Origin: an uncultured Pseudomonadota bacterium
GTDB taxonomy: Bacteria; Myxococcota_A; UBA796; GCA-2862545
Reading direction: 5' to 3'
DNA length: 64,000 nucleotides
NCBI GenBank assembly: GCA_913061235.1
Contig: CAJXTB010000024.1
Coordinates: 29,633 to 93,632, forward strand
The stretch's first letter is position 1. Each line of letters begins with the position of its first letter. The position numbers were made by a program, and so were the translations under genes. Below are positions 18,460-27,830 of this stretch, piece after piece. The notes beneath the pieces are model-generated. The model saw nothing but the letters and a program-made list of their open reading frames with translations. It searched no databases and was not told where the DNA came from.

Positions 18460-18702
18460 CTAAAGTGTAGAGAGACTCGCTCGCATCTCTGGCCCAAAGT
18501 GACCGCGCAAGCGTACAAGTGGGGTGAAGCGAGCGCCGGCACGCTCCTGAACGACGACCATCGACGGGCGCTGCAAAGTCGCGTTGACATCTACCGCTTC
18601 GAAGTCGACCTCGGTGATGTCCGGGATCACGATGTTGGGACCGTCTTCTGCGAAAGCGGGTACGGCGACAAGCAGGCCAAGGGATAGGAACAAGGTACGC
18701 AT
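18460..18702 (-). CDS. small periplasmic protein, CglF-like (copy 2)
   Basis: The 80-residue protein has a signal peptide ending VPAFAE. Its mature part EVDFEAVDVNATLQRPSMVV, then ARFTPLVRLRGHFGPEM, follows the same pattern as the protein encoded at 18066-18314, so the two are paralogues. The ATG at 18702 is preceded by AGGAGTG; upstream in-frame residues are not signal-like. It lies between the two GltG-type genes, suggesting that GltG plus small-protein units were duplicated together. Confidence 0.6.
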   Translation of the reverse strand: MRTLFLSLGLLVAVPAFAEDGPNIVIPDITEVDFEAVDVNATLQRPSMVVVQERAGARFTPLVRLRGHFGPEMRASLSTL

Positions 18703-18786
18703 GGAACACTCCTGGTTTGGGTTGTACTGAGCAGACACGCCCGGGACCCAACGGTTCCCGAGCGTGACGCCTCGCGATAAGAAAGT

Positions 18787-20190
18787 TCAGCCTGGAGAGA
18801 ACAGGAAAGGGTAGCTGACCACAGCCATGCCACCGAGCTCCGGAAACTGCATGCGCATGAAGCGGCCGTTGATGCACGACTCCACAGACGAGTTGTTCAC
18901 GCTGGACTCTTTGGTAGCGGCTCGTGAGACGCTGCCGTCCGTGGCGATTGTGAAGCCAACGACCACCTTTCCACCCAATCCTGGTGTGCGCTGCAGTTCT
19001 CGCTGGTAGCAGTAGCGAATCGCTTGCATGTTCCGCAAGACGACTTCTTGGATGAGCGAGCGGTCGATGTGTGGCCCGCCGATCACCAATGGGTCTTCGA
19101 ATCTGGCGATTCCGCCTTCTTCCTTGCTCGGGCAGTCGGCACAGCCACCATCACCGTCGCCGAATGGGTTTCCACCCGGGCCGTTGCCACGTGGACCCCA
19201 ACCGCCAAGTCCTTCGACCTGGCCGCCGCCGCCTGGGCCGCGTCCGAAACGACCGAGGCCGGTACCGCGCTGAACACCCTTAGGCCCTGTCAATGAACCG
19301 ATGCTATCTGCCAATCCACCCGAGAGAACTCCTTCACCAAGCGAGTCCATACCGGCGGCGGACCAAGCGCCAAAGATGCCAGCGTTGTCGACAGCGGCTT
19401 CATCCTCGCTCTGGGAGTTTCCGGTCTCTGCGGCTTCCAGCAGGGCGTCGTCTTCACCGGTCTTACCTTCGTCTTCTGCCGCTGCCTCTCCGCTCTCCGC
19501 AGCGGCTTCCTCCTCTGCCTCAACAACAGGCTCGGGCTCCTCCGGCAGGGTGAGCTGCACCATGTGTTCGCTGACGCGCTCCATGGCGGCTGTGGCGTGA
19601 AGGTGGCTCGGTGGCGGGGCGGTCCACAAGAGCAGAGCGATGATGGCGGCGGCAAATCCTGCGACGCTCATTGCGCCTACAAAGGCGTAATCGACCTCAT
19701 CTGTAGGACGCGACACCAGACCTCTGGGCGCGTCGGTCAAGCGTGCTTCGACACGAATGGCAGCGTGACTGAGGGTAAGGACTTCGCCGTCGTGCAGGGA
19801 GCAGACTCGGTCGCCATCGACCGTCTTGGCTTCGAGGGCGGAAGGGTTGCCGTCTTGGCTACGCTTGGCGGTCCACTCGGGAAGCATTCGTGCAGTGATG
19901 TCGTCTTTGTCCCACTCGAACAGGGTGTGTGGGACGTCGGAGTCGGGGCTCATCAGGGAGCAGTCCACTCCAGTGGGCTCTACAGTCGAGAGCAGCGGGG
20001 GAGCGAACCGCAACAGTTGCTGCCAGCCACCGGACACAGTGGCGAGCGGAACACCCAGAATGCTCCATGTGGACGTGGCGCGAGCAGCCGTTGCTACTGG
20101 CCCGTCTTCTTTGAGGTGGTGTTGCGTGTCGAGGAGCAGGTCGCCCCAGTACCAACGCAGTTCCAATGCCTTAGGTGTGTTCGCTGTCAT
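18787..20190 (-). CDS. GltG-like protein lacking the FHA domain
   Basis: The 467-residue protein is a shorter paralogue of the GltG at 16074-18023. It begins directly in the second soluble region (LRWYWGDLLLDTQHHL aligns with VNQIWSDTLLDTRHYAL), has one transmembrane helix at about 168-190, an acidic then Gly-rich linker, and the AgmX/PglI C-terminal domain from about 375 with IRYCYQREL and SCINGRFMRMQFPE; both proteins end FLFSPG. The linker holds an unusual CADC pair (350 and 353). Loss of the FHA domain implies it is not controlled by phosphothreonine binding as its sister may be. AGGAGG precedes the ATG at 20190. Confidence 0.78.
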   Translation of the reverse strand: MTANTPKALELRWYWGDLLLDTQHHLKEDGPVATAARATSTWSILGVPLATVSGGWQQLLRFAPPLLSTVEPTGVDCSLMSPDSDVPHTLFEWDKDDITARMLPEWTAKRSQDGNPSALEAKTVDGDRVCSLHDGEVLTLSHAAIRVEARLTDAPRGLVSRPTDEVDYAFVGAMSVAGFAAAIIALLLWTAPPPSHLHATAAMERVSEHMVQLTLPEEPEPVVEAEEEAAAESGEAAAEDEGKTGEDDALLEAAETGNSQSEDEAAVDNAGIFGAWSAAGMDSLGEGVLSGGLADSIGSLTGPKGVQRGTGLGRFGRGPGGGGQVEGLGGWGPRGNGPGGNPFGDGDGGCADCPSKEEGGIARFEDPLVIGGPHIDRSLIQEVVLRNMQAIRYCYQRELQRTPGLGGKVVVGFTIATDGSVSRAATKESSVNNSSVESCINGRFMRMQFPELGGMAVVSYPFLFSPG

Positions 20191-20271
20191 CCGAGCCTCC
20201 TGTGTGGTGTACAGGGTCAGACTGGACTCGGGCAGGTAGGGTCCACGAACTTCGTCAAGCGACGGTCAACG

Positions 20272-20304
20272 AAAAAGCGCGCGGCATCCTAGGATACCGC
20301 GCGC
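20272..20304 (-). terminator. intrinsic terminator after gltE
   Basis: An 8-bp GC stem (GCGCGCGG, 20277-20284, with CCGCGCGC, 20297-20304) closes a 12-nt loop that itself contains ATCCTAGGAT, and is followed on the minus strand by TTTTT (20276-20272). It ends the barrel-gltC-gltD-gltE transcript and separates it from the GltG block. Confidence 0.8.
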
Positions 20305-20325
20305 CCTTGTCTGGAATATGTCAAC

Positions 20326-21819
20326 CTACTCGGGAGCAGGTGCCTCATCCACAGGGGCTTCGCCGTCCGTGGGGGCTTCGTCCATGGGAGGAGCGGGAGG
20401 CGCTCCGCCGCCGGCTTCACATGTCGAGATGGCTTCGTCCCAAACGGGGGTGTAGCCTTCAAGAAGCATCTGGATGTCAGCCGCCATAGCCGCGTCTTCA
20501 GCGTCTACGACCATCTGGGCTTGTTCCAGAATCATTGAGCCTTCCATGGCGACCATCTCGTCCAGACAGCCAACGTTCGCGTCGAACTTGGTCTGGTAGT
20601 CGCTGATGGTGCCGGACATGCCGCTCAACAAGGCCTCGTTACGAGCCTGACGAGCTGCTTCTTCTTCGCGGCGCTGGCGTTCTTGGCGTTCGATCTCAGC
20701 TTGTGCAGCCTTGGCCGCCTGAACGGACTCCATCTGCGCGTACACTGGGTCGGTTGCGGGTAGGTCGCCGCCGCTGGCCGTGATGTAGGCTTCCAAGTAC
20801 TTAATGGCCTTGTTGAAGTTCTTGGTGTACTTCTCATGCAAGGTCGCCGCATTGTAGTAAGCGAGCGTGTATTGCGGGTCAGCCTTGATGATTTCGGCGT
20901 ACAAGCGGTCTGCGGCTTCCAAGTCACCCAAGCCACGCTTGGAGACGGCGAGGCCGAGCTTGGCGTCTAGGTTGCCCGGATCTGCCAGGGTCGCACGCTC
21001 AAAGCTGTCGTTGGCGAGCTGGTAGTCACCCGAGTTCAACGCAATGAACCCAAGGTTGATGTTCGGCTCAAAGGCACCGGGCGTGAGCGCCAGCGCTTCC
21101 TTGAACTTGGCAATGGCTGCGGCTTCTTCGCCTTGAACCAAGTCTGCCACACCCAGGTTGTTGATGACACCCGGGTCTTGGGTCTCCATCATCGACATGG
21201 CCTTCTGGCTCAACAGCTCAGCCATTCCGAAGTCGCCCTTCGCCTGGTACATAGCGGAGAGGGTCCGATAGACCTCGACATTCGTCGGGTCTGTGAGCAG
21301 AATGCGGCTGGCCTCGGCGTGTGCATCTTCTGTGCGGCCGGCTTTGCCCAAGGCTTCGATGTACGCGATGTGTGCGCTCATGCTGCCGGGGTTGGCTTCG
21401 AAGTTCGCCTGGTGCACGCCCAGGGCATCATCCGAGCGACCCATCTCATTGAGCAGACGGGTGTAGCTGAACACGCCGCGCTCGTAGGTGGAGTCGGCTT
21501 CGTACGCCTTCTTGTAGTGCTCAAGTGCAGCTTCATCGCGACCGAGGTGTTCTGCAACCCAGCCTGCGTTGAACGACCCCTTGGCACCGGCTCCGAGCTG
21601 TTCGGCCTTGAGGAACCAGTCATACGCGGCGGCGTAGTCGATGACTCCGTCGCGATCTGGGGTCTGCAAGACCGTAATGCCAGTCTGGAAGTTGGCAGCC
21701 GGGTCGTTGGCTTGCTCTTCGGTCAGTGCGATGGCCTTCTTGCCACCACAGCCCGATACGGACAGGGAGAGGGCGAGCGCCAGTGTGGACGCGGACGCGA
21801 TGCGTAGAAATGCGTTCAT
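20326..21819 (-). CDS. gltE: TPR-repeat lipoprotein, GltE (AglT)-like
   Basis: The 497-residue protein has a lipobox SVSGC (Cys at about residue 25) and around eight TPR-type helical repeats between residues 40 and 370, for example ALEHYKKAYEADSTYERGVFSYTRLLNEMG and AIAKFKEALALTPGAFEPNINLGFIAL. A charged coiled-coil stretch follows (residues about 380-410, AQAEIERQERQRREEEAARQA) and the end is Pro/Glu/Ala rich. This matches the gliding TPR lipoprotein GltE of Myxococcus in design and in position after gltD. The ATG at 21819 lies one base after the gltD stop. Its likely site is the periplasmic side of a membrane. Confidence 0.72.
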   Translation of the reverse strand: MNAFLRIASASTLALALSLSVSGCGGKKAIALTEEQANDPAANFQTGITVLQTPDRDGVIDYAAAYDWFLKAEQLGAGAKGSFNAGWVAEHLGRDEAALEHYKKAYEADSTYERGVFSYTRLLNEMGRSDDALGVHQANFEANPGSMSAHIAYIEALGKAGRTEDAHAEASRILLTDPTNVEVYRTLSAMYQAKGDFGMAELLSQKAMSMMETQDPGVINNLGVADLVQGEEAAAIAKFKEALALTPGAFEPNINLGFIALNSGDYQLANDSFERATLADPGNLDAKLGLAVSKRGLGDLEAADRLYAEIIKADPQYTLAYYNAATLHEKYTKNFNKAIKYLEAYITASGGDLPATDPVYAQMESVQAAKAAQAEIERQERQRREEEAARQARNEALLSGMSGTISDYQTKFDANVGCLDEMVAMEGSMILEQAQMVVDAEDAAMAADIQMLLEGYTPVWDEAISTCEAGGGAPPAPPMDEAPTDGEAPVDEAPAPE

Positions 21820-21820
21820 C

Positions 21821-24800
21821 TTAGAGCTCCGTTTCGAAACTGAAGTTGCGGTCGGTCGACGTGGTCGCATTCGGCGTGAGCAGTTGCTCGTCGAGTGCAG
21901 GGTACTGCTCGGGGTCGAGCTCACCCAGACGGCGCACAGCCAGCGCTGTGTTGTCGTCGTACAACGTCAGCTCGAATGCCTTGCTGAGGGCGGCCGAGTA
22001 GGCTTGAGCGGCCTTGTCGCGCTGCGGGTAGACTTGGTCTTCGATGCGCAGCTTGTAGATGTCTTCCTGAGAAGGTGTCAGGTAGAAGGGGATGTCGCCG
22101 TTGGCCAGCGTGTCGCCCATGTTCTCGTAGGCACGACCCATCTGGACCAAGCTGGCCAGACCGTACTTGCCGGAACCTGTTCCGACGATTTCGACGAACA
22201 TGGCTTCGGTGCGAACCAGGCCTTCACCCTTTGCGGTGAGGGAGCCGGTCAGCGCGCGGTCTTCGCGGCTCTGATTGGTACAGCCACAGCCGGAGAGCGT
22301 GAGGGCCATGAAGGCGTCGAGCTTCGGCAGTGCCAGCTCGTACATCATCTCGGCGACGTAGTTCGTGTAAGCGCCGGGCTCGCCGCCGCCTTCGATGAAC
22401 GTCTTGTACTCGGCAATCGTCTCTTCGTAGATGCGTGTGGCACGACGTTGGTCGTTTTGCGCTTCAAGCATCCGGGCGTGAGCCAATCGAGCGCGGGTGA
22501 TCTGCTCGCGTGTCGCAGTCTCCGGGGCGTCGTTGTAGAACTCGTAGTACGAGCTCGCTGCGTCCGACCAGTTCTCGTTGTCCGAGTAGGTCTTGGCAAT
22601 CGACAAGCGGGTCTCGTTCACATCCGGGTGTCCCGGGAATGTGGCGATGAACTGCTGGAAGTTGGCAACGCTCTGTTGTTCCTGACCGAGGGCCTGACGG
22701 AACAGAGCCGCACGGTAGATGGCGTTGGAAGCGCCGTCATCGAGGGTAGCGATGGCGTCAGCATCGACTTCTTCGGCATCTGACAACTCTTCGCGGCGGT
22801 CGGGGTACAGCGAGAACAGGGTCTCGTAGTAGAAGGCCGCGCGGTCGAAGTTGGCCTGGTCTTCGTAGTCGAAGCCCAGGGAACCGAGCTGGTCGTAGTA
22901 GTACTTGGTCTTGTCACCAAAGCGCGGGTCATCGATGAGGATGTGCCGCACGCGCATCACGTCCGCCGGCTGGTTGGCCTCGCGGTAGTAGATGCTGGCG
23001 TTGTTCAAGATACGCGCGTTCTCTTCGGAGTCCGGGAACTCTTCTGCGAACAGCAAGTAGGAATCAGCGGCAACGGCGTACGCTTGTGATTCGGCAAAGT
23101 CATCTTCAATGACCTTGAGCGAAGCGCGCTGGTAGATACCGTAGACTTCCGTCTTGAAAGAGCGGCTTCCGAGTCCCTCTTGGTCGTAGAAGAACTTGGC
23201 GTTCTCCTTGAGAGCCGTGTAGTTCTCGGTCAGCACGAAGCTGTCCAAGATGAGGTTGGCAGCCTGCTCGGCTTGGCGGGTTCCCGGGTTCATCGCGATG
23301 ACGCCACGGAACTGGCGCGCAGCTTCTTCGATGTGGAACTTGTTGTAGAGCAGGTAAGCCGACTTGTAGAGAATCTGCTGGATGTTTCCAGCGCCCGAAT
23401 ACAGAGTCGCGTACTTCTGGCAGCTGTCAACCAGACGCTGTTCCCATTCAGTAAGCGGCTGTGGCTCGCGAACTTCGGTCGAGTTGGAGGCGCCGCTGTT
23501 CAGGCCACCTTCACGCTTCACCATTTCTTCGGCGGCGAAGATGGCGGACTCGGCGCAGAACTCGGAGTGTTCGCCTTCGGAGTCGGTGTCGACGACGGCC
23601 ATGTACTGGTCCCAGGCTTCGTCGAACTTCTCAATCTTGTACAGCAGCTCGGCGTACTGGTAGTGGGCGACGTAGGCGTCTTCGCTCTGCGGGTAGTTCG
23701 CTAGGAACTTGTCGTAGCCTTGGTAGGCAATCTCAAAGGCTTCCGAGGCTTGGCTGCCCGAGAGACGACGCCCCTTGTCGTGGTAGTAGGACGCAATGCG
23801 TAGGAAGTTCGTTCCAATCTTGTCTTGCGCGTCCTGAACCTTGTCGGGGGAGCCGAGGTTGGCTTGGGCCCAAGAGGTTCCTGTGCCGTAGGTCGACAGC
23901 ATACGGTCGACTTCGGCGAGCTCGGCGTCGGCGTTACCCATCTTGTGGTACGCCTGAACGATTTCGTTCTGGTAGCCAGGGTTCTCTGGTGCGTTCGGGT
24001 TCTCCGCGATCAGGCGGCGGTAGACGGAAACGGCGTCTTCCCACTTGCCCTGCTCAAAGTAGATGGCCGCGAGGCGCTTGAGCATCTTCTGGTACAGGTC
24101 GCGACGACCCAAGCCTTCAAAGTAGGCGAGGGCTTCGTCGATCTCACCGGCGTCAGCGAAGAAGCGGACCAAGTCACGCAAGGACTCTTCTTCGAGCTGA
24201 AGGGGAGCGCCACCTGCAGATTCGCGCTGGGCTTGGCTGTAGGACACAACCTCCTTCATGGAGGTGATGGCCTCGCCGTATTCGCCCACATTGAAGTAGG
24301 ACCATGCGAGCTTGTACAGGGCGAAGCCGTACTTGTCGCAGTCGCGGTAGCCAGTGGCCTTCTTGTATGCAATCAGCGCCTTGTAGGCGTTGTTGTTGTC
24401 GAAGTAGAACTCACCGATGTTCACGTAAGAGTCGCAGACGAAGCCGGACTCTGGGTAGACGCGGACCAAGCGGCTGAACTGCTCGACGCCTTCTTCCCGG
24501 CGGCCAACATCCTGGAGCGACGATGCCATGAAGTACATGGCCTCATCAGCGCGGGTGTAGCGCGGGTAGTTCTCGAGAATCTGCTCGTACAAGCGGATGG
24601 AGTCGTTCTGCCAGCGACGGCTGCGCGTCAGGTCCGGCTCCATGTTCTCGAAGGCACAGCCGTCGGTGTTGAAGCAGCGTTCCTGCTCGGCACCAAAGGC
24701 TTCCATTTCTTGGAAGAATACGTACCGACCTTCGTCGTAGTACAGCTCAGCGAGACGAAGCATCATCTCTGCTTTGCGTGTACCAGACTGGTCGCCACGG

Positions 24801-25012
24801 GACAGGAGCTCACGTAGGAACGTGATGGACTCCTGGCGCTTTTGCTGTGCAGCACGAGCGTAGGCGGACTGGGTGTCCATGGTCTCGGTGTCACGCGCGC
24901 TTAGAACGCGGCGACCGTCGTCATCATCGTCTTGGGCCAAGGCCGTGTTCGATGCAGCGAGAGGTGCCAAAAGGATGGCGAGGAGTCCGAGGTTTCGGGT
25001 CCACTTATTCAT
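21821..25012 (-). CDS. gltD: large periplasmic TPR protein, GltD (AgmU)-like
   Basis: The 1063-residue protein has a signal peptide ending NTALAQ, a run of acidic residues, and then TPR-like repeats over nearly its whole length, such as RLYEQILENYPRYTRADEAMYFMASSLQ and AVSVYRRLIAENPNAPEN. Size, export signal and placement between gltC and gltE match M. xanthus GltD/AgmU, which is periplasmic and moves with the gliding complex. Two pairs of cysteines occur near CFNTDGC and SGCGCTNQ. A 78-bp gap with an imperfect hairpin separates it from gltC. The repeats make many other TPR assignments possible; gene order is the stronger evidence. Confidence 0.72.
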   Translation of the reverse strand: MNKWTRNLGLLAILLAPLAASNTALAQDDDDDGRRVLSARDTETMDTQSAYARAAQQKRQESITFLRELLSRGDQSGTRKAEMMLRLAELYYDEGRYVFFQEMEAFGAEQERCFNTDGCAFENMEPDLTRSRRWQNDSIRLYEQILENYPRYTRADEAMYFMASSLQDVGRREEGVEQFSRLVRVYPESGFVCDSYVNIGEFYFDNNNAYKALIAYKKATGYRDCDKYGFALYKLAWSYFNVGEYGEAITSMKEVVSYSQAQRESAGGAPLQLEEESLRDLVRFFADAGEIDEALAYFEGLGRRDLYQKMLKRLAAIYFEQGKWEDAVSVYRRLIAENPNAPENPGYQNEIVQAYHKMGNADAELAEVDRMLSTYGTGTSWAQANLGSPDKVQDAQDKIGTNFLRIASYYHDKGRRLSGSQASEAFEIAYQGYDKFLANYPQSEDAYVAHYQYAELLYKIEKFDEAWDQYMAVVDTDSEGEHSEFCAESAIFAAEEMVKREGGLNSGASNSTEVREPQPLTEWEQRLVDSCQKYATLYSGAGNIQQILYKSAYLLYNKFHIEEAARQFRGVIAMNPGTRQAEQAANLILDSFVLTENYTALKENAKFFYDQEGLGSRSFKTEVYGIYQRASLKVIEDDFAESQAYAVAADSYLLFAEEFPDSEENARILNNASIYYREANQPADVMRVRHILIDDPRFGDKTKYYYDQLGSLGFDYEDQANFDRAAFYYETLFSLYPDRREELSDAEEVDADAIATLDDGASNAIYRAALFRQALGQEQQSVANFQQFIATFPGHPDVNETRLSIAKTYSDNENWSDAASSYYEFYNDAPETATREQITRARLAHARMLEAQNDQRRATRIYEETIAEYKTFIEGGGEPGAYTNYVAEMMYELALPKLDAFMALTLSGCGCTNQSREDRALTGSLTAKGEGLVRTEAMFVEIVGTGSGKYGLASLVQMGRAYENMGDTLANGDIPFYLTPSQEDIYKLRIEDQVYPQRDKAAQAYSAALSKAFELTLYDDNTALAVRRLGELDPEQYPALDEQLLTPNATTSTDRNFSFETEL

Positions 25013-25090
25013 GGAGTCCCCCTAGGGCAGAGGTGAGGCGACAGGAAGGAAGAATGGGGCTTAGAGCCCGTCCCAAAGTTGGACGGACTC

Positions 25091-26971
25091 TTAGTTGCAG
25101 GACGTGTTCTCGGTGTACCGGTAGTACCCAAGCTCGTCGTCCCAGAACTCGCCATTGAACGGCCAGTAGATGATGTCGCGGGACGTTGCAAAGTCGACCG
25201 TACGCTCTTCGAGAGATTCGATGAGGGGGTTCGACGCGCGGTATTGGTAGTCGAGGCGCTGGGCATCGACGACTTCGAACCGGACAATCTCGGACTGGCT
25301 GATGAGGTCGGAGATGTAGGCGTACTGCTGCGTCATTTCACGGAGCATGGCGAGGCCGGCCCGACGCTTGTACCGCTGACGGTCACGTTCCATGACCTGC
25401 TTGATGGCAGAGCCCACGGTGTCGCGCCAGACAGCTTTCTGTGCGTCGATAGCGATTTCTTCTTCGTCCATCATGTCCATGTGGCGGACGATGCCTGCAA
25501 TGTCGCGGTTGCGAAGCAGGTGGAGGAAGAACGACTCGTTCAAGGTCGACGTTGTGTCAGCGTCTTCGAAGTAGTGCTCGAAGGCTTGGTCGGCGAGAGC
25601 GCGGCCCTCTTCAGTCGAGTACTCGGCCAAGAAGGACCGGAGTTCGGCCTTCATCGGTTGGTAGTCGTCTTCAAAATCTAGCAGCAGGCGCTCCACTTCG
25701 TCGTACTCGCAGAGCGAGAAGAAGGTCAGGCCCCGTAGAACCGTAGCCTCGGGAAGGAACTCCCGGTCGTCGTAGTAGGGGGTGCGCGTGGTGAGAAGAA
25801 GACCCAACGTGAGGTTGAGGTCGTTCTGCATGAACGTCGCCCACGACCGCTCGAACAACGATTGCGGCCAGTACAGGCTGCCACGGTCGACGAGAGAGTA
25901 GTAGTTGTCTGCGTTCTCGAAGCGTTCGAGTCCGTAGTAAATTCGGGCGATGTTGATGAGCGCAAGGTCCTGAAGGTCCTTGAGCTCAAGTGCAGTACGC
26001 TCGTCCGTGGCCGGAACTTCGGCCTGGTAGACGTCGCGGAAGGCCTTGACGGCGCTCTTGAACTTGGAGCGCTCATTGTGAATGACGCCCTCGAAGTACT
26101 TGCTGCGCATGTACAGCTCGGAACGTGGCGAGACCTGCTGGAAGAAGCGCAGGGCTTCGGTCAGCTCACCTTGTTCGTACAGCTTGCGACCCATCAGGTA
26201 GGACAAGTGGTTCTTGGCCTGGCGTGGGAACTGTTCGGGCGGAATCAGCTCAACGAAGGACAGCAGCTCGGCGTCGTTTCCATTGATCTGGGCAATCGAC
26301 ACGAGCTTAGGCAGCGCGTACTTGAAGTACGGGTTTCGTGGACCCTGGCGAACGACTTCTTTGAAGTAGTACTGAGCGCCGTGGTACAGCTCGAGGTCGT
26401 ACAGTGCTTTTGCAAGGTAGTACGTGATCTTCGACTTGTGCTCGGGGTACGTGTCAGCCTGGAGAAGGTCGAAGAGACCCTTGCTGGCCGTGAGGTACTT
26501 GCGAGCGCGGTACATCTGAACGAAGGCTTCGACTTCGCTCGGCCCTTGCTCTTCACCGAAGGCTTCGTCTTCGGGACCGTTGTCGACGGTGTCGGAGAAG
26601 TCATCCCCTCCACCGATGAAGAGGTCGTCTCCGAGGTCTTCTTCGCCAGTGTCCGGAGTGGGGTCCGGACGCGTCATTGCGCCGCCGCTTGGCGGGGGAG
26701 TCGCAGCTGCGCCGCCCTGCATGGCTTCGGCAGCAGCGAGAACGGGGCCAGGAGCCCCACCATCGACGAGACACTGGACCTGCTCAGGGGTGTAGCCACC
26801 ACCTGCGGCCTGCATGGCCTGAATGATGACGCTGTCACCAATGCCGTAGCCGACCATGGTCATGATTTCGTCGCAGGCAAGCTCTGCTTGAGCGGTCGTG
26901 GTGACACTAAGGCCGACCAGTAGCGCTACGCTCCGCAAGGGGGAGAAAAAACGGTTCGTCTTCGCGCGCAT
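25091..26971 (-). CDS. gltC: periplasmic TPR protein, GltC-like
   Basis: The 626-residue protein has a signal peptide ending TTTAQA. A small N-terminal region with paired cysteines (LACDEIMTMV, VQCLVDGG) precedes an acidic, Gly-rich linker (about 80-140), then TPR-like helices and a C-terminal part ending with DIIYWPFNGEFWDDELGYYRY, a phrase I associate with GltC. GltC is the periplasmic partner of the GltA and GltB barrels in M. xanthus. Its start overlaps the stop of the downstream-named barrel gene region by one base (TAATG with 26971), so translation is coupled in the barrel-gltC order. Confidence 0.75.
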   Translation of the reverse strand: MRAKTNRFFSPLRSVALLVGLSVTTTAQAELACDEIMTMVGYGIGDSVIIQAMQAAGGGYTPEQVQCLVDGGAPGPVLAAAEAMQGGAAATPPPSGGAMTRPDPTPDTGEEDLGDDLFIGGGDDFSDTVDNGPEDEAFGEEQGPSEVEAFVQMYRARKYLTASKGLFDLLQADTYPEHKSKITYYLAKALYDLELYHGAQYYFKEVVRQGPRNPYFKYALPKLVSIAQINGNDAELLSFVELIPPEQFPRQAKNHLSYLMGRKLYEQGELTEALRFFQQVSPRSELYMRSKYFEGVIHNERSKFKSAVKAFRDVYQAEVPATDERTALELKDLQDLALINIARIYYGLERFENADNYYSLVDRGSLYWPQSLFERSWATFMQNDLNLTLGLLLTTRTPYYDDREFLPEATVLRGLTFFSLCEYDEVERLLLDFEDDYQPMKAELRSFLAEYSTEEGRALADQAFEHYFEDADTTSTLNESFFLHLLRNRDIAGIVRHMDMMDEEEIAIDAQKAVWRDTVGSAIKQVMERDRQRYKRRAGLAMLREMTQQYAYISDLISQSEIVRFEVVDAQRLDYQYRASNPLIESLEERTVDFATSRDIIYWPFNGEFWDDELGYYRYTENTSCN

Positions 26972-27813
26972 TACTGCATCCCGGGGAAGAAGAAGGCGAC
27001 GCTGCCGAGCAGCAGGAAGTTGTTTTTCATCTCAAGATTCAGCGACTTGACGGTCTCGATGTAGACCATGGACCGGCCTTCGATGCGGAACGCGATGTTC
27101 GGCGTCAAGAGGATTCGGAAGCCACCACCGAAGTTTGTGGTCGGGTGGTACTGATTCTGAGTCGCGACAGCTACGGGGTCATCTTCGGCCTGAAGGGCTT
27201 CAAGGTCGTCCGAGGTGAACACGACGCCGGTACCAAAGGTACCGAAGACGTCGAAGTTCACGATGGTGCGGCCAAGGACAGCGACCTTTCCGTAGATTGG
27301 CGAGAACTGGAAGTTCACGTTCGCGTAGAACAGAATCTTCGAGATGTCGGGGGACACCTGGTTCTCTTCAACCAGCTGGCGGGTGATTGCCTTCCAGTCG
27401 CCATTTCCAAAGTCCGGGCTGAATGAGCCAATGAGCTCAATAGCGAAGACTTCGGTCAAGTGATGGGAGATACCGGCGCCGAGCAGGTAGCGATTGATGA
27501 AGGGGTCGTTGGTGACGAAACCGACGTGCGGTGCGGCTTCCCAGCGGCCAATCTTCAAGAAGCGCTTGCGGGGCAAGGCCTTGATGATGCGGCGACGGGA
27601 GCGCTCATCTTCTGGCAGGACGATTTCTTCGGAAGTGACTCCGATTCGGTCGTCCATGTCACCAGATTCGAGAGCGGCACGCTCTTCAGCAACGGTCTCT
27701 TCACGGTCAACGCCGCTTCCAAAGAGGTCGTCATCCGACTGTGCGTGTGCAACGGGAACGCCGCCCAACAATGGGGCAACGAGGAGGGCAACTGCAAGAC
27801 AAAGGGTCTTCAT
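26971..27813 (-). CDS. outer-membrane beta-barrel protein, GltA/GltB type (second of pair)
   Basis: The 280-residue protein begins at the ATG at 27813 with a signal peptide ending PVAHAQ; an ATG at 27831 is possible and overlaps the previous stop (TGATG). After an acidic region it carries barrel strands such as GRWEAAPHVGFVTNDPFINRYLLGAGISHHL and ends VAFFFPGMQ. The phrase V-NDPF-NRY is shared with the adjacent barrel protein (YVPNNPFATRY). By analogy to the M. xanthus order gltK-gltB-gltA-gltC this would be GltA, but I do not separate A from B with certainty. Confidence 0.72.
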   Translation of the reverse strand: MKTLCLAVALLVAPLLGGVPVAHAQSDDDLFGSGVDREETVAEERAALESGDMDDRIGVTSEEIVLPEDERSRRRIIKALPRKRFLKIGRWEAAPHVGFVTNDPFINRYLLGAGISHHLTEVFAIELIGSFSPDFGNGDWKAITRQLVEENQVSPDISKILFYANVNFQFSPIYGKVAVLGRTIVNFDVFGTFGTGVVFTSDDLEALQAEDDPVAVATQNQYHPTTNFGGGFRILLTPNIAFRIEGRSMVYIETVKSLNLEMKNNFLLLGSVAFFFPGMQ

Positions 27814-27830
27814 GGGGGTGTGTAGCCTCA

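Noticed and set aside
21641..24817. Long plus-strand open frames (21641-22783 and 23825-24817) opposite gltE/gltD
   Set aside because: They lie opposite strongly supported TPR genes and have Val/Gly/Leu-rich shadow composition without domain features.
25862..26923. 353-codon plus-strand open frame opposite gltC
   Set aside because: No start signal or family resemblance; GltC on the minus strand has a signal peptide and family motifs.
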